From NCBI GenBank assembly GCA_035620895.1, contig DASPFY010000007.1, forward strand, positions 1 to 23,754: 23,754 nt of DNA, in the 5' to 3' direction. The notes beneath the pieces are model-generated. The model saw only the letters and a program-made list of their open reading frames with translations, made no database searches and had not been told where the DNA came from. The position numbers and the translations under genes were made by a program. The number at the start of each line of letters is the position of its first letter. The stretch's first letter is position 1. Source of the DNA: TA-21 sp035620895. Lineage in GTDB: Archaea; Thermoproteota; Nitrososphaeria; Nitrososphaerales; Nitrososphaeraceae. Shown here one piece after another: positions 21,881 through 23,754 of the stretch.

Positions 21881-22774
21881 GTGGAGAAAATTAAGAAATA
21901 TAAGCATCCTTCATTGATACTTACAAGTCGTAAATTGGTCGATCCACTAACATTTGTTTTAATTTCGATTCCCACAATGATTCTGTTGGGCTTACGTCAT
22001 GCGCTTGATGCCGATCATATAACTACTATAGATAACTTGGTGAGATTACATAATGCTTCAAGAAATTCAAAGTGGGTTGGCGCAGGATTTAGTCTAGGTC
22101 ACATGGTATCCGTTCTCGCACAAATGATACTCATCATCTTTGTTATTGGCAGCATAACGAGTGTTGAACAAATTTCATTCTGGGGAGGGGTGATAGGCGC
22201 CATTGCTTTAGGAGTTATTGGAGCCATAAACATTTACTCAATGAAGAAATGGGGTAGAACTGGCTCCGCAATCCTCGCAAGCCAAGTACTATCCAGGATA
22301 GGAATCATGAAGCCGTTTAGTTCTGCACTAATTACAGGAATAGTCTTTGGTTTAGGATTTGATACGGCTACTCAGATTTCTGCTATTACTCTATCAGCAA
22401 TAGCTTCAGCAACTGTCGGTATTCAAGTAGCCCTGGCGCTTGCAGGTTTCTTCGCTATAGGGATGATTCCAGTAGATACTTTAGACAGCATCCTACTGAG
22501 ATCTGCCTTTTCTAGAATTTTTGACACGAGGGGCTTCAGATACATGGCCTACTCTTTAAGTATAGCAGCACTAGCCGTAGCTGCTTTCATTTCGTATCAG
22601 ACAATAACTAATTCAGAAATATTACCCGAAATGACTGGACCAGTATTAGCAGCAGTAATAATTTTGGGGTCGTTTGGGTACGCATATGCGTCGAATAAAA
22701 AACGGGTTCTAAATTCTAGCGACCCGAGCTCAGCCTCACAAATAAAGGAACATCGGAGTGACAGGGAAGACTAA
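21881..22774 (+). CDS. NiCoT-family nickel/cobalt permease
   Basis: The 297-residue membrane protein has the NiCoT signatures in order: LRHALDADHI (residues 38-47, the metal-binding RHAxDADH motif in the second membrane segment), FSLGHMVSV (70-78), LGFDTATQIS (158-167) and GMIPVDTLDS (194-203). About eight hydrophobic helices are visible and both ends are hydrophilic. It starts at GTG 21881. NiCoT permeases import Ni(II) or Co(II) with high affinity. Being next to ureE and divergent from it, it most likely supplies nickel for urease. The family is also called HoxN, NixA or NikO-like; the metal preference cannot be read from the sequence. Confidence 0.92.
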   Translation: MEKIKKYKHPSLILTSRKLVDPLTFVLISIPTMILLGLRHALDADHITTIDNLVRLHNASRNSKWVGAGFSLGHMVSVLAQMILIIFVIGSITSVEQISFWGGVIGAIALGVIGAINIYSMKKWGRTGSAILASQVLSRIGIMKPFSSALITGIVFGLGFDTATQISAITLSAIASATVGIQVALALAGFFAIGMIPVDTLDSILLRSAFSRIFDTRGFRYMAYSLSIAALAVAAFISYQTITNSEILPEMTGPVLAAVIILGSFGYAYASNKKRVLNSSDPSSASQIKEHRSDRED

Positions 22775-22909
22775 TACGAATGCTCGAATGCTATTCCCTG
22801 GTGCAATTCAATTCAGGGTATGGGAGCAATAGTAATTATGATTTCATTTAAATAAAAGTGCAATTGCATGCCGTTGGAGAGGCATTGTCAATTACAATAG
22901 GTTTCTCAG

Positions 22910-23311
22910 TTAGTTGTTCTTTTCATCGTATTTTTCAGGATATGCATAACAGTAGACTACCTCATAATCTACTAAAGAGCCCCCCAGATCCTCAAAGAAA
23001 GTCAAGCACTGTTTAGTTTCTGGATCTTCTAGTTTGTAGAAATTCCACTCCTTGTAATTTTTAATATCATCTATTTCACATTTTTCTGCATCTATTTTTA
23101 TGGATATTTCTTCTAATGTGTCAGATTTCTTACAATTTTTTTCTGATGGACTGTTATCTCCGTGATTATCTCCTGGTAATTTATTTTTAAAATCATAATC
23201 TTGTGCGTATACACCCGAAGTTACTGATAGGACAAGTATCACAAGGATTGAAAAGCTGATATTCGTAAGTATTTTTGGATCTATACCTAGTAAATTTTTC
23301 TTGTTCATCAT
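22910..23311 (-). CDS. secreted Cys-containing protein, unknown function
   Basis: The 133-residue protein has a short basic start, then a hydrophobic segment (about residues 17-35, ISFSILVILVLSVTSGVYA) ending in AQ, a typical signal-peptide cleavage region. The mature part is acidic with four Cys (NCKK, EKCE, KQCL, VVYCY), which may form two disulphide bonds. No family was recognised. It converges on the NiCoT gene with a 135-base gap. Confidence 0.6.
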   Translation of the reverse strand: MMNKKNLLGIDPKILTNISFSILVILVLSVTSGVYAQDYDFKNKLPGDNHGDNSPSEKNCKKSDTLEEISIKIDAEKCEIDDIKNYKEWNFYKLEDPETKQCLTFFEDLGGSLVDYEVVYCYAYPEKYDEKNN

Positions 23312-23754
23312 TCAGTCTTAGGTGTATTTGACACTATAAATTAATTTCCATTTTAATCACGCACATCATTTGTGTTAAGAGGAATGTAATTCATTCAAAA
23401 ACAGTTATAAAATTTCGTAGTTTTTACATAATTTCATATAAATAATACAATTTCATCACTAGGTCAAATGTCCTATTATTCGGATAGACTCAGGTTGCAG
23501 TCGTGATCAAATATTCATATTCTTTGCGTAAAAAAGATACCCTAATTTCTCGTGTCTCAAAAGTTTTTTCCGAAGTAAACGCTTTATCAAACTCGGTAAC
23601 GATTGCAAATTGCAGTTCTTATATCAGGTTCTAATAACACGATATCAGTTTGGCTGATATATGTTATTATACTATGGTAACCAAATATCAAGTCGAACCG
23701 ACGTAAGCAAGTTTGGCCAATAGCTCTACGAAACGATAAATAACATCAATATAA
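23312..23754. other. gene-poor right end of the window
   Basis: No supported gene. The left part is the promoter region of the secreted protein. At 23490-23615 the minus strand has a 42-codon open stretch with protein-like composition but no ATG, GTG or TTG near its beginning. A perfect hairpin-forming repeat lies at 23642-23660. Confidence 0.4.
23642..23660. repeat. perfect inverted repeat, 7-bp arms, 5-bp loop
   Basis: ATATCAG-TTTGG-CTGATAT. It could be an operator or a hairpin. No gene start is visible to its right inside the window, so its role is open. Confidence 0.55.

Noticed and set aside
23490..23615. 42-codon open stretch on the minus strand
   Set aside because: No start codon near its beginning and no recognisable family, although the composition is protein-like.
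1..23754. tRNA, rRNA, transposase, integrase and CRISPR signals
   Set aside because: I looked for T-loop motifs, DDE or recombinase motifs, terminal repeats and regularly spaced repeats on both strands and found none I could support.

Overview
The window is strongly A+T-rich and archaeal. It carries a transcription factor B (TFIIB-type) gene, TATA-like elements about 22-30 bases ahead of several start codons (leaderless style), many GTG and TTG starts, a replication-type family-B DNA polymerase paralogue with a RadA-like neighbour, and a urease accessory operon beside a NiCoT nickel permease. Low G+C, urea metabolism, many small secreted proteins, and Dps and Hsp20 genes suggest a soil ammonia-oxidising thaumarchaeon of the Nitrososphaerales. 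A Candidatus Nitrosocosmicus-like organism is my best guess, but this is inference from gene content only.

Layout. (1) Bases 1-3100: the end of a response regulator, then a patchwork of very small or damaged genes: a stop-interrupted copy of a small protein family, a two-helix membrane peptide, an LEA-like protein, two tandem paralogous micro-genes, an antitoxin-like gene overlapping a frameshifted partner, and a secreted Cys-containing protein with an in-frame tail beyond its stop. (2) 3100-5300: a ferredoxin-fold-like small protein, a PPOX/F420-type flavin-fold protein and a pirin. (3) 5534-9173: a compact operon of a RadA/RecA-fold protein without a Walker A lysine, two small related proteins and a PolB2-like polymerase with dead proofreading motifs but retained polymerase aspartates. 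It recalls the bacterial ImuA-ImuB-DnaE2 mutasome and is the most interesting system here. (4) 9180-13100: DUF72 protein, DUF4760-like protein, TFB, a zinc-ribbon peptide and a secreted six-bladed NHL propeller. (5) 13200-15735: Hsp20, zinc-ribbon protein and cyclophilin-like protein on the minus strand, a membrane protein, and Dps. (6) 15985-18385: two secreted proteins, a purple-acid-phosphatase-like enzyme with a repeated tail and an RTX-like protein. (7) 18476-22774: ureE-ureF-ureG-ureD on the minus strand, with a divergent NiCoT nickel/cobalt transporter. (8) 22910-23311: a secreted protein, followed by gene-poor sequence.

How the genes fit together: the NiCoT permease would import the nickel that UreE/UreG/UreF/UreD insert into urease; the structural ureABC genes are not in the window. 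Dps, Hsp20 and the PolB2 operon fit a stress and DNA-damage theme, but no regulatory link between them is visible. I saw no tRNA, rRNA, CRISPR array, transposase or integrase.
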